A stretch of DNA of 37,884 nucleotides from Bacteroidaceae bacterium (GCA_017933995.1 JAGBKI010000030.1:1-37884), one strand, 5' to 3'. Shown: positions 1-7,877, counted from the stretch's first letter. Made by a program: numbers and translations. The notes: generated from the letters alone by a model not told the origin.

Positions 1-136
1 AGCGCACCTGCGGCAAGACGGCAAAACAGAACGGACGCTGAAAGCGTCCCCCCTCTGTAACCGCAGGTACGCGAAGTGCAACGGAGCGCACCTGCGGCAA
101 GACGGCAAAACAGAACGGACGCTGAAAGCGTCCCCC
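1..136. repeat. 52-bp direct duplication, 84 bp apart
   Basis: Bases 1-52 are repeated exactly at 85-136. Each copy ends in a small hairpin (33-49 and 117-133) with a 7-bp stem GGACGCT/AGCGTCC and a 3-nt loop. Between the copies, 61-72 and 86-97 form a near-perfect inverted repeat around CCGCAGGT/ACCTGCGG. The spacing of 84 bp equals four 21-bp units, the period of the other arrays in this window. No convincing gene lies here. The repeat runs off the left edge, so its full length is unknown. Confidence 0.85.
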
Positions 137-182
137 ACCAGCGCTTACAGTTTCGCGCGAAACGCCACGCGACAGACTTCCG

Positions 183-1058
183 ATGGCCAACGACACATCC
201 CTTTCCACTCCCCGGCTTTTCACATCCGCCGACGCCCGCGCCCTGCTGCGCCCGCGCCCCGCCGACGGCCATAAAGGCACGTTCGGCACGGCACTGCTGG
301 TGTGCGGCAGCCGCACGATGGGCGGCTGCGCTGTGCTGGCGGCGCGCGCCTGCCTCAGGAGCGGAGCGGGAAAAGCCGTGCTGCACGTGCCCGAAAGCCT
401 CCGCGCCGTCGTGATGGCCGCTGTGCCGGAAGCCGTCGTGAGTCTCGACGCCGACCCTATGGGCGACGTCTTCACCGCAATGCCCGCCGGACGTTTCGAC
501 GCCATAGCCGTCGGCCCCGGACTGGGACAAAGCCCTGCGACCGCCCGCGCCCTGCTCGACGGTATGGCCGCCCACGGCACGACGCCCCACGTCATCGACG
601 CCGACGCTCTCAACCTGCTCGCCGCAACGCCCCACTGGACTGACCGCCTGCCCGCCCGCGCCGTGCTGACGCCCCATCCGGGCGAACTCGCCAGGCTGGC
701 AGGCCGCACCATACCCGAAGCCGAGCGCTTGGAAACGGCGCGCGAAATGGCTATACGCACCGGCGCCGTCGTGGTGGCCAAGGGACACCCCACGCACATC
801 GCCATGCCCAACGGCACGACCTACACCAACACCACCGGCTCGGACGCCATCGCCACCGCTGGCAGCGGCGACGTGCTGACGGGCATCACCGCCGGACTGC
901 TCGCCCAGGGCTACGCGCCCGAAGCCGCCGCGCCCCTGGCCGTCTACCTGCACGGCCTCGCGGGCGACCTCGCCGCCCAAAGCCTCGGCCACCACAGCGT
1001 CATCGCCAGCGACATCGCGGACTACCTGCCGCAAGCCTTCCTCAAAACATTTTCATAA
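183..1058 (+). CDS. nnrD: ADP-dependent (S)-NAD(P)H-hydrate dehydratase, stand-alone
   Basis: Cytosolic metabolite-repair enzyme of the carbohydrate-kinase-like NnrD/YjeF C-terminal family. It dehydrates damaged NAD(P)H hydrate back to NAD(P)H using ADP. Visible family motifs over 291 residues are HKGTFG near residue 30, GPGLG, TPHPGELARL and the C-terminal nucleotide-binding TAGSGDVLTG. The ATG at 183 gives the normal start of this domain. In many Bacteroidetes the protein is bifunctional, with an N-terminal NnrE epimerase and about 500 residues. Here only the dehydratase half exists, and repeat DNA lies directly upstream, so the epimerase must be encoded elsewhere or be absent. The next gene starts 10 bp downstream, so the two are probably co-transcribed. 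Confidence 0.92.
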   Translation: MANDTSLSTPRLFTSADARALLRPRPADGHKGTFGTALLVCGSRTMGGCAVLAARACLRSGAGKAVLHVPESLRAVVMAAVPEAVVSLDADPMGDVFTAMPAGRFDAIAVGPGLGQSPATARALLDGMAAHGTTPHVIDADALNLLAATPHWTDRLPARAVLTPHPGELARLAGRTIPEAERLETAREMAIRTGAVVVAKGHPTHIAMPNGTTYTNTTGSDAIATAGSGDVLTGITAGLLAQGYAPEAAAPLAVYLHGLAGDLAAQSLGHHSVIASDIADYLPQAFLKTFS

Positions 1059-1068
1059 GAAACTTCCC

Positions 1069-2124
1069 ATGAAGCGCAACACGATTTTCGCAACCCTATT
1101 GCTCCTGCTCCTCGCCCCCACGACGTTCGCCCAGACCCACGTCACGCAGCGCAAGCCCGGCTCCTACGACGACGGCATCACCTACTACCTGCCGCGCACA
1201 CGCCTGCAGATTGTCATCACAGCCGACCGCACCACGCACCACGCGGGCGAACTCGCTCCTTACGCCCAGCAATACCTGCGCATCAGCGACGCGGCACAGA
1301 CCGACTACGACGAATGGCAGATTATGTCCATTGCGCTCATCCCCTACGGCGTGGCCGACTCGACGCGCGCCTACACCGTGCGCTTCAACCAGCGCAGCAG
1401 CGCGTCGTTCCTCAAACTGGCGCCCGACGGCTGCCTGCTGGCCATCAACGGCGAGGCTGCCGACGTGCCGCAACTGGCCACGCCCTCCGTCACGCCCGTG
1501 CAAGGCGCGCCTGCCGACCGTGGCGGCTACAAGACGCAGGAGATGCTCGCCGCCGGAAGCACGGAAAAAATGGCCGAACTGGCCGCAGAGGAGATTTACG
1601 ACATACGCGAAAACCGCAGTCTGTTGTCGAAAGGACAGGCAGACTTTATGCCCGCCGACGGAGAGCAGATGAAACTGATGCTCGCCACGCTCGACCGCCA
1701 GGAAAAGGGTTTGCTGCGGCTTTTCACGGGCTATGAAACAAAAGAGCGCCATGTCCTGACGCTCGACTACGAACCCGATCCCTCCCGTGGCCAGCGCGAC
1801 GTGGCTTTCCGCTTCAGCCGGTGGAACGGACTGGTGGACCGCGACGACCTGTCGGGCGAACCGTATTTCTTTGACCTGCAGTTCGCCGCCCCGCCCGCCC
1901 CGCAAAGCGCGCAGACCAGCGAGACGCTGCGCTACATGGCGCCCGGCAACGTGACGCTGGCGCTGACCAGCCGCGCCGGGACGCACCTCGGCGCCACCAT
2001 CCCCATGGCGCAATACGGCCGCGTGGAGAACCTCGGCGGCGACTTGTTCAACAACCAGTTCCGCACGCACGTCACCGTCTCGCCCATCAACGGCGGAATC
2101 CTCAAGATAGAGGTGGCGAAATAA
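1069..2124 (+). CDS. DUF4831 family secreted protein
   Basis: A 351-residue protein with a clear signal peptide (residues 1-21, ending in FAQ) and no further membrane segment, so probably periplasmic or outer-membrane associated. The region after the signal, beginning GSYDDGITYYLPRT, and the DIRENRSLLSKGQADFMPAD block are typical of DUF4831, a Bacteroidetes family of unknown function. It starts 10 bp after the NAD(P)H-hydrate dehydratase gene and probably shares its transcript; I infer no functional link from that. It ends facing the tsf operon, with a hairpin between. Confidence 0.8.
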   Translation: MKRNTIFATLLLLLLAPTTFAQTHVTQRKPGSYDDGITYYLPRTRLQIVITADRTTHHAGELAPYAQQYLRISDAAQTDYDEWQIMSIALIPYGVADSTRAYTVRFNQRSSASFLKLAPDGCLLAINGEAADVPQLATPSVTPVQGAPADRGGYKTQEMLAAGSTEKMAELAAEEIYDIRENRSLLSKGQADFMPADGEQMKLMLATLDRQEKGLLRLFTGYETKERHVLTLDYEPDPSRGQRDVAFRFSRWNGLVDRDDLSGEPYFFDLQFAAPPAPQSAQTSETLRYMAPGNVTLALTSRAGTHLGATIPMAQYGRVENLGGDLFNNQFRTHVTVSPINGGILKIEVAK

Positions 2125-2154
2125 GCGTGGCCACGTCGGCGGCTCCTACAACGG

Positions 2155-2198
2155 ACAAAAAAGAAAGCAGGGCGGAACATCGGTGTTCCGCCCTGCTT
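2155..2198 (-). terminator. Rho-independent terminator of the tsf operon
   Basis: A perfect 15-bp stem (2165-2179 with 2184-2198) closes on a TCGG tetraloop. Read on the minus strand it is followed by a run rich in U (complement of 2155-2164), so it terminates rplM-rpsI-rpsB-tsf. The plus-strand side lacks a comparable U-run, though the stem may still block read-through from the converging DUF4831 gene. Confidence 0.88.
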
Positions 2199-2218
2199 CG
2201 TATGCAAAAGGGATGGGC

Positions 2219-3043
2219 TTACTCGGCGCGCAGCGTGAAACGCTTGAATGCCGTAACGGTGCATTCCTTGTCAGCCTGCTGGAGATACTTGGCCACGGAA
2301 AGGCTGCCGTCCATGATGTAAGCCTGGCGGAGCAGGCACTGCTCGGCGTAGAACTTGTTCATGCGGCCCTGGGCAATCTGCTCAACGAGCTTTTCGGGCT
2401 TGCCTTCCTCACGCGTCTTCTCAACAGCAATCTTGAACTCCTGCTCGCGAATTGCTTCAGGCACGTCGTCCTTGTCGATGCTCACGGGGTTCATGGCAGC
2501 CACCTGCATGGCCACGTTGTGACCGTACTCCTCGGCCACAGCCTTGTTCAAGGCCACGAGCGTGCAGAGCTGGTTCTTGTTCTGGTGGTTGTAAGCGGAG
2601 ATGCTCTCGCCTTCAATGGTGAGGTAGCCGTCCAGCTCCATCTTCTCGCCGGTCACGCCGCTGCGGGCGGTAACCAGAGCGGGCACAGCCTGGCCGTCAA
2701 TGGTCAGAGCGTTCACCTCTTCGAGCGTCTTGCAGCGGTTGGCCACAGCGGCATCGAGAATCTGCTGCGTAAGTGCAACGAAGTCGGCGTTCTGAGCCAC
2801 GAAGTCGGTCTCACACTTCAGGGCGATGATAGCGCCGAAGTTTCCGTCTACTTTCACGAGCACGCAGCCTTCGCTTGCCTCGCGGTCGCTGCGCTTTGCG
2901 GCGATGGCAAGGCCACGCTCGCGAATCAGCTCGCCAGCCTTTTCCATGTCACCGTTGGCATCGGCCAGCGCCTTCTTGCAGTCGGCAAGACCGGCGTTGG
3001 TCATAGCGCGCAGTTTCTTGATATCTTCAATCGATATAGCCAT
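2219..3043 (-). CDS. tsf: Translation elongation factor Ts
   Basis: Guanine-nucleotide exchange factor for EF-Tu. The 274-residue product has the conserved N-terminal UBA-like module (LRAMTNAGLADCKKAL, residues about 11-26) and the core exchange motif (LKCETDFVAQN, about residues 75-85), in the long Bacteroidetes form with full dimerization domains. It follows rpsB by 35 bp in the usual rpsB-tsf pair and is the last gene before the terminator at 2155-2198. Confidence 0.98.
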   Translation of the reverse strand: MAISIEDIKKLRAMTNAGLADCKKALADANGDMEKAGELIRERGLAIAAKRSDREASEGCVLVKVDGNFGAIIALKCETDFVAQNADFVALTQQILDAAVANRCKTLEEVNALTIDGQAVPALVTARSGVTGEKMELDGYLTIEGESISAYNHQNKNQLCTLVALNKAVAEEYGHNVAMQVAAMNPVSIDKDDVPEAIREQEFKIAVEKTREEGKPEKLVEQIAQGRMNKFYAEQCLLRQAYIMDGSLSVAKYLQQADKECTVTAFKRFTLRAE

Positions 3044-3078
3044 TTCAGTAAAGTTTCTTATGGATTAAAAAATGTGTG

Positions 3079-3981
3079 TTATGCTTCTGCGGCGGGCGCT
3101 TCCTCGGCGGGCTTCTCCTCCACGGGGGCGGGGACTGCTTCGGGTTCGGCCTTCACTTCCTCAGCTTGGGGTGCGGCGGGCGCGGCGGCCTCTGCCTGAC
3201 GGGGCGTGCGGCCTGTGGTGCGGCGGCGGCCACGTGCGGCGGGTGCCTCGGCCTCGTTCTGCTGAGCGGCGGCGGCTTCGTCGGCTTTTTCGGCTTTACG
3301 CTCCTCCTGACCTTCCTTGATGGCGGCACAGCAAGTGCCCAGAATCAGTTCGATGCTGGTGCTGGCGTCGTCGTTGGCGGGAATTACAAAGTCAATGTCC
3401 TTGGGGTCGCTGTTGGTGTCCACGATGGCGTAGACGGGAATGCCCAGACGATTGGCCTCGGCCACTGCGATGTGTTCCTTGAGCACGTCGACAACGAACA
3501 AAGCGGCGGGCAGACGATTCAGGTCGGAGATGCTTCCAAGGTTCTTCTCCAGCTTCGCGCGCTGACGGGAGATCTGAAGAAGTTCGCGCTTGCTGAGATT
3601 GGCGAAAGTGCCATCAGCCGTCATCTTGTCGATGGTGGCCATTTTTTTCACGGCCTTGCGAATGGTGGGGAAGTTGGTAAGCATACCGCCCGGCCAGCGC
3701 TCGGTGACGTAGGGCATACCTACGCTCTTGGCAGCTTCGGCTACGACGTCTTTAGCCTGCTTCTTGGTGGCAACGAAAAGCACGCGCTTGCCGCTGCGGG
3801 CTACTGCCTTGAGCGACTCGGCGGCTTGGTCGAGCATGGATACGGTCTTGTGAAGGTCGATGATGTGGATGCCGTTGCGCTCCATGAAAATGTAAGGAGC
3901 CATGGCGGGGTTCCACTTGCGCTTGAGGTGTCCGAAGTGGCAGCCTGCCTCAAGCAGTTGGTCGAATGTTGTTCTTGCCAT
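3079..3981 (-). CDS. rpsB: 30S ribosomal protein S2 (uS2) with long acidic tail
   Basis: Ribosomal protein S2, starting MARTTFDQLLEAGCHFGHLK, with the conserved FVATKKQAKD and VTERWPGGMLTNF blocks. The globular domain ends near residue 230. It is followed by about 70 residues rich in Ala, Glu and Pro with a short basic stretch (RGRRRTTGRTPRQ), giving 300 residues in all, longer than the roughly 240 of E. coli. Tails like this occur in Bacteroidetes S2 and are probably disordered. The gene is preceded by a 189-bp spacer with a large stem-loop (4021-4083), which suggests its own post-transcriptional control within the operon. Confidence 0.97.
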   Translation of the reverse strand: MARTTFDQLLEAGCHFGHLKRKWNPAMAPYIFMERNGIHIIDLHKTVSMLDQAAESLKAVARSGKRVLFVATKKQAKDVVAEAAKSVGMPYVTERWPGGMLTNFPTIRKAVKKMATIDKMTADGTFANLSKRELLQISRQRAKLEKNLGSISDLNRLPAALFVVDVLKEHIAVAEANRLGIPVYAIVDTNSDPKDIDFVIPANDDASTSIELILGTCCAAIKEGQEERKAEKADEAAAAQQNEAEAPAARGRRRTTGRTPRQAEAAAPAAPQAEEVKAEPEAVPAPVEEKPAEEAPAAEA

Positions 3982-4020
3982 TGTTGGTTGTGGGTTTGTT
4001 GTTGTTTACGTTCCTTGTGA

Positions 4021-4083
4021 GTTGAACCCGTGCGCGCACTCCGTATTTATATACGCGCGTGCGCGCGAGGGCTTTCGTTCAAC
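4021..4083 (-). promoter_or_regulatory. Candidate rpsB leader stem-loop
   Basis: On the minus-strand transcript upstream of rpsB, GTTGAAC (complement of 4077-4083) pairs with GTTCAAC (complement of 4021-4027). A 5-nt one-sided bulge GAAAG interrupts, then CCC/GGG and a GC-rich stem (GCGCGCAC with GTGCGCGC) continue to a roughly 19-nt AU-rich apical loop containing UAUAUAAAUAC. No U-run follows, so it is not a standard terminator, and I see no TAnnTTTG box in the 3982-4170 spacer. A further hairpin lies at 4100-4118 (GCCCCGC/GCGGGGC). Ribosomal protein operons are often controlled by such mRNA structures; that role here is inference. Confidence 0.55.
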
Positions 4084-4170
4084 CAGCCTCCGGGTAGCAG
4101 CCCCGCTGTGCGCGGGGCGGGTCCCGGCGGTTTGGATGCTAAACTGCGCTTAGCCAGTGGGGCAGGCGGA

Positions 4171-4557
4171 TTAACGCTTGCTGAACTGGAAGCGACGGCG
4201 TGCCTTGGGCTGTCCTGGCTTCTTGCGCTCGACCTCGCGGCTGTCGCGTGTCATGAAGCCTTCGGCGCGAAGGGCTTTCTTGTCGTCGGCGTTGATCTTG
4301 ACCAGGGCGCGGGCAATTGCCAGGCGCACGGCCTGCGACTGGCCGGTGAAGCCACCGCCGCAGACGTTTACCTTGATGTCGTACTTCTCTACGGCGTCGA
4401 GGAGCGTCAGGGGCTGCTTCACGACGTACTGCAATATGCTCGAGGGGAAGTACTCTGTGATGTCGCGCTTGTTGATGGTGATTTTGCCGGAACCTTCATT
4501 GACGAAGATGCGGGCTACGGCGCTCTTGCGGCGACCGATGGTGTGTATCTGTTCCAT
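4171..4557 (-). CDS. rpsI: 30S ribosomal protein S9 (uS9)
   Basis: A 128-residue S9, near the family length. The N-terminal IHTIGRRKSAVARI, the middle GGFTGQSQAVRLAIARAL and the basic C-terminal tail ending in KARRRFQFSKR are diagnostic; the terminal Lys-Arg reaches the P-site tRNA in known ribosomes. It starts 11 bp after the rplM stop, in the conserved rplM-rpsI pair. Confidence 0.98.
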   Translation of the reverse strand: MEQIHTIGRRKSAVARIFVNEGSGKITINKRDITEYFPSSILQYVVKQPLTLLDAVEKYDIKVNVCGGGFTGQSQAVRLAIARALVKINADDKKALRAEGFMTRDSREVERKKPGQPKARRRFQFSKR

Positions 4558-4568
4558 TGTTTGCGCTT

Positions 4569-5030
4569 TTATTTGAGGGTGTTAATGTCGATGGCTTTCG
4601 GGCTCTGGGCTTCGTGGGGATGCTCTGCGCCTTCGTAGATATAGAGGTTGCGAAGGAGCTGCGCACCAAGCCGGTTCTTCGGCAGCATTCCCTTCACGAC
4701 GCGGCGGATGAGGCGGTCGGTGCCGTCCTTCTTGGCCAAAATCGTCGCGGGGGTGTTTTCGCGCTGGCCACCGGGGTAGCCGGTGTAGCTGTAGTAGATG
4801 CGGTCGGTCATCTTCTTGCCGGTAAGAATAAACTTCTCGGCGTTGATGATAATTACATTGTCGCCGCAATCAACGTGGGGCGTGAAATTTGGCTTGTACT
4901 TGCCGCGAAGCAGTTTTGCCACGCGTGTGCCAAGGCGTCCGAGCACTTGGTCCGTTGCGTCAACGACCACCCACTCTTTTGTGGCGGTTTCCTTATTGAC
5001 GGAAATGGTTTTGTAACTGAGTGTGTCCAC
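4569..5030 (-). CDS. rplM: 50S ribosomal protein L13 (uL13), GTG start
   Basis: A 153-residue L13 with the family blocks KEWVVVDATDQVLGRLGTRV, TPHVDCGDNVIIINAEKF, SYTGYPGGQRE and GMLPKNRLGAQLLRNLYIY. The start is a GTG at 5028-5030. It gives the N-terminus MDTLSYKTISVNKETATKEW, which matches the conserved start of Bacteroidales L13, and there is no in-frame ATG at that place. First gene of the L13-S9-S2-EF-Ts transcript, with a promoter and a 5' leader of about 130 nt. Confidence 0.97.
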   Translation of the reverse strand: MDTLSYKTISVNKETATKEWVVVDATDQVLGRLGTRVAKLLRGKYKPNFTPHVDCGDNVIIINAEKFILTGKKMTDRIYYSYTGYPGGQRENTPATILAKKDGTDRLIRRVVKGMLPKNRLGAQLLRNLYIYEGAEHPHEAQSPKAIDINTLK

Positions 5031-5200
5031 TGTTTTCTTTTGTGAAAAAGGGTTTGTTTTGTTTGTTATCTCCGCCGCGATTCCCGAACCACCTGTCCGG
5101 CCAAAGACAAAGGCTATTCACACGCGGCGCAGCGGCTTGGAGAGCCGCCTTGATAATAATCGGCGTGCAAAAGTACGAAAAAGGTTTCACTTGCAAAACT
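5031..5200 (-). promoter_or_regulatory. rplM promoter and structured 5' leader
   Basis: On the minus strand a -7 box TACTTTTG (5168-5175) lies 18 bp after a -33-like TTTTG element near 5195, matching the Bacteroidetes TAnnTTTG promoter. Transcription should start close to 5160, leaving about 130 nt of leader. Within it, near 5120-5142, is a GC-rich hairpin (GCGGCT with AGCCGC, 5-nt loop), followed by an A/C-rich unstructured stretch before the GTG. Ribosomal protein L13 leaders are known in other phyla. I cannot test a covariance model here, so a regulatory role is inference. Confidence 0.6.
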
Positions 5201-5295
5201 TTCGCTGCTTTTTTTTGTGCTTTTCGGCGCAGCGACAGTGCTTTTGGCCGCGCCGGGATGCGCCCTTCGCTTTCCACTTATCCCCTTGATGCGCC

Positions 5296-5505
5296 GCTAC
5301 GAGGGGCGGAAATCGCAAGCGGATGGGCGGAAATCGCGAGCGCGGTGCTTCAAAAAGTTTTTTGTACGGACTAAATCTGCAAATTAAGCCTTAGTTTCTA
5401 CAAATTAAGGCTTAGTTTGGCGAAATCAAGGCTTAGTTTGTACAAACTTAGGCTTAATTTGCAGAATTAGTCCGCTGCGAAGAGGATTTAGTCTGCTGCG
5501 AACGG
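5296..5505. repeat. Array of ten 21-bp palindromic units
   Basis: The 550-bp gap between the rplM promoter and the AraC gene holds a strictly 21-bp periodic array. Four adjacent 17-bp near-palindromes of consensus AAAYTAAGNCTTARTTT begin at 5381, 5402, 5423 and 5444. To the right two units share TTAGTC-GCTGCGAA (5467 and 5488). To the left two units share GGGCGGAAATCGC-AGCG (5304 and 5325). The whole is roughly mirror-symmetric: 5368-5397 and 5444-5473 are 30-bp inverted repeats with only two or three differences. There are no unique spacers and no coding sense. Confidence 0.9.
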
Positions 5506-5580
5506 AATTTCGGCCTTTCCTGTCGCGAAAGTGTGCGGACAAAAAAAGGGCGGGAACGAAGAAAAGGGGGAATGCAGCCG

Positions 5581-6456
5581 TCAGACGAGCTGGGCGGAGC
5601 GGCGGTAGGCGAGCGGGGTGAGGCCGGTGGCGCGGCGGAAGAACTTGCAGAAGACGCTGGGCGTGGGGAAGGCCATGGCGTAGGCCACGTCGGCGACGCT
5701 GAGGTCGCGCCGCGTGTGGAGCAGCAGCTTGGCGTGGAGCACGGCGGCGCGGTTCACCCAGTGCATCACGCTTTGGCCGCTGGCTGCCTTGACGACGGCG
5801 GAAAGGTAGTGGGGCGTGATGCAAAGGCGGTCGGCATAAAAACCGACGGTGCGCTCGCGGTCGGCGTGCTGTGTGGCCAGGCGGCGGAAGCGGTGGAACA
5901 GCGTTTCGGCGCGCGTGCCTCCCGCTGTTTCGGCTGTGGGCGCGGGGGCATCGAGGCTTTGCAGCGTGGCGACGAGGGCGCGCAACAGGTGGGCCACAGC
6001 AGCCCGGCGCAGCGGCTCGTGGCTGGCCAGTTCGTAGAGCAGGCGCGCCATGCGCAGGCAGAGTGCCCAGTCGGACGCGGCAGGGTGGAGGTACATCGAC
6101 GCGAGGCCGTCCACCTGTTCCTTGAAAGCCACGCCGACGACGTCGAAGTCGGGACTGAACGCGAGCGGCTCGATGATGTTGTCGGGCGGCTGCACCATCA
6201 CGTCGCCCGTCGCAAGGCTGTATTCCTGCATATTGACCACGCTGCGCGCTGTGCCGGCGGTGACGAAGATGATGCGCCATTCGCCGATGCGGTAGAGCGC
6301 GCCCGTGTCGACGAAACGCGCGCGCAGCGGACCGGGATGGAACACCACGGCCACGTCGGGGCGCACCAGGGCTTCGCCGCCCCAATCGGCGAGCGGCGAA
6401 AAGTCCGTCCGCTCGATGTCGAAGTCGTGAAGGGTTTTCGCAGTGGCTCTTTTCAT
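5581..6456 (-). CDS. AraC-family transcriptional regulator
   Basis: A DNA-binding regulator of 291 residues from the ATG at 6456. An in-frame upstream ATG at 6651 would run through the neighbour's promoter and coding start, so I reject it. The N-terminal half has a cupin-like sensor pattern (FVDTGALYRIGEWRI, ATGDVMVQPPDN). The C-terminal 100 residues carry the two AraC helix-turn-helix motifs (FYADRLCITPHYLSAVVK and VADVAYAMAFPTPSVFCKFF, then RRATGLTPLAYR). It is divergent from the TolC-like gene with 131 bp between, so it most likely controls the adjoining export cluster. The inducer cannot be read from the sequence. Confidence 0.92.
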   Translation of the reverse strand: MKRATAKTLHDFDIERTDFSPLADWGGEALVRPDVAVVFHPGPLRARFVDTGALYRIGEWRIIFVTAGTARSVVNMQEYSLATGDVMVQPPDNIIEPLAFSPDFDVVGVAFKEQVDGLASMYLHPAASDWALCLRMARLLYELASHEPLRRAAVAHLLRALVATLQSLDAPAPTAETAGGTRAETLFHRFRRLATQHADRERTVGFYADRLCITPHYLSAVVKAASGQSVMHWVNRAAVLHAKLLLHTRRDLSVADVAYAMAFPTPSVFCKFFRRATGLTPLAYRRSAQLV

Positions 6457-6554
6457 ACAAAGGGAACGTGTTTCAGGCCGCAAATATAGGCAAAAACATA
6501 CAACGGGAACATTTTTGTGCTTTTTAGGCTTATATATAAAATACGCCTGCGCCC

Positions 6555-6562
6555 TACCTTTG
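6555..6562 (+). promoter_or_regulatory. Promoter -7 box of the export cluster
   Basis: TACCTTTG fits the Bacteroidetes TAnnTTTG box and lies 26 bp before the ATG of the TolC-like gene. The -33 element is weak: a TA-rich stretch TTATATATAAAAT lies upstream where a stronger TTTG would be expected. That fits a promoter needing an activator such as the divergent AraC protein (inference). Confidence 0.6.
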
Positions 6563-6587
6563 CACCCGAAAACCAACCACAGGAACG

Positions 6588-7877
6588 ATGAAACGCTTTC
6601 TCCTACTACTTGTATTGGCAGTGCTCGCAACGTCAGCGGCATTGCGGGCACAGCGCGTGACGCTGGACGAGTGCCGCGCGGCGGCGCGCCGCAACTACCC
6701 CACAGCGGCGCGCCACGACCTCATCCGCCAGACGTCTGAAATGACGCAGGCCAACATCGCCAAGGGCTGGCTGCCGCAGGTGTCGGCCACGGCGCAGGGC
6801 ACGGCGCAGAGCGCGGTGGCGACGCTGCCCGACGGTCTCTCGACTATGCTCGCCTCGCAGGGCTACTCGGCACGCGGTATCTCGCGTTTCCAGTATCGCG
6901 CGGGCCTCGACGTGCAGCAGACGGTCTATGACGGCGGGCGCATCCGCGCGGCCTCGGACGTGGAGCGCGGCGCGGCGGTGCTGGAGGGCGCGAGCCTCGA
7001 CGCCGACCTCTACGCCGTGGAGGAACGCGCGGAGCAACTGTTTTTCGGCGCGCTGCTGCTGGACGAGCGCCTGCGCATCGGCACGGAGCGCATCGCGCTG
7101 GCGGCTGACAACCTGCGCAAACTGCGCGCGATGCTGCAGGGCGGCACGGCGGCGCAGTGCGACGTGGCGGCGATGGAGGCCGAACTCATCGCGGCGCGGC
7201 AGGACAGCCTATCGCTGGCGTGCGACCGCGACCGCGTCCTTCGCACGCTGGCTTTGCTCTGCGGTTTCGACGAGATGCCGCAAACGTTGGTGCGCCCCAC
7301 CCTTTCGGACATCGGACAGGCGGGCACGCGCCCCGAACTGCGCGTCATCGACGCCCGCCTGTCGCTGCTCGACGCGCGCCGCCGCCAATACGACAGCGCG
7401 CTGCGCCCCACGCTGAGCCTTTTCGGGCAGGGCTGGTACGGCTACACGGGCTTCGATATGTTCCACGATATGATGCACCGCACGCCGACGCTCAACGGCC
7501 TTGCGGGCGTGCGCCTTTCGTGGAACATCACGCCGCTCTACACGCGCCGCCAGGACCTCGCCACCCTGCGCCTGCAACGCCAGGAGGCCGAAACGGCGCG
7601 CGAGACGTTCCTGCTGAACCAGCGCATCGCGGCGACAGAGCAACAGGCGTCGCTCGCCAAGTGGCAGCGGCTCATCGCGCAAGATGCCGACATCGTGCGG
7701 CTGCGCACGGAGGTGCGCACCGCCGCCGAGGCGCGCCTGGCGGGCGGCACGGTCGACGTGAACGGTCTCGTGCAGGAACTCACGCGTGAACGCCTGGCCA
7801 AGGACACGCGCGCCCTCCACGAAATCCAGTTGCTACAGGAAGCCTGCGCCCTGCGCCATACAGCGTGGGACGAATAA
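6588..7877 (+). CDS. TolC-family outer membrane efflux channel
   Basis: Outer membrane factor of a tripartite exporter, 429 residues. A signal peptide (residues 1-22, ending in LRAQ) is followed by two OEP-type repeats rich in long Ala/Leu/Glu/Arg helices. RVTLDECRAAARRNYPTA at the start of the mature protein is the family's typical N-terminus, and the segment starting AGLDVQQTVYDGGRI corresponds to the first beta strand and helix entry. It heads a plus-strand cluster with a lipoprotein adaptor, two ABC ATPases and two permeases, which together make a complete pump. The substrate is unknown. A 205-bp spacer with a palindromic element follows. Confidence 0.9.
   Translation: MKRFLLLLVLAVLATSAALRAQRVTLDECRAAARRNYPTAARHDLIRQTSEMTQANIAKGWLPQVSATAQGTAQSAVATLPDGLSTMLASQGYSARGISRFQYRAGLDVQQTVYDGGRIRAASDVERGAAVLEGASLDADLYAVEERAEQLFFGALLLDERLRIGTERIALAADNLRKLRAMLQGGTAAQCDVAAMEAELIAARQDSLSLACDRDRVLRTLALLCGFDEMPQTLVRPTLSDIGQAGTRPELRVIDARLSLLDARRRQYDSALRPTLSLFGQGWYGYTGFDMFHDMMHRTPTLNGLAGVRLSWNITPLYTRRQDLATLRLQRQEAETARETFLLNQRIAATEQQASLAKWQRLIAQDADIVRLRTEVRTAAEARLAGGTVDVNGLVQELTRERLAKDTRALHEIQLLQEACALRHTAWDE

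Noticed and set aside
2183-3199. Long plus-strand open frame opposite tsf
   Set aside because: Mirror frame of GC-rich coding DNA; the minus-strand EF-Ts reading is unmistakable. The same holds for long frames opposite rpsB, the M6 protease, rlmD and the export genes.
5021-5374. 117-residue open frame antisense to the rplM leader
   Set aside because: It overlaps the rplM start, promoter and the left part of the 21-bp array, with no protein-like conservation.
5296-5505. CRISPR array
   Set aside because: Units are contiguous 21-mers with no unique spacers and drifting sequence, and no cas gene is near.
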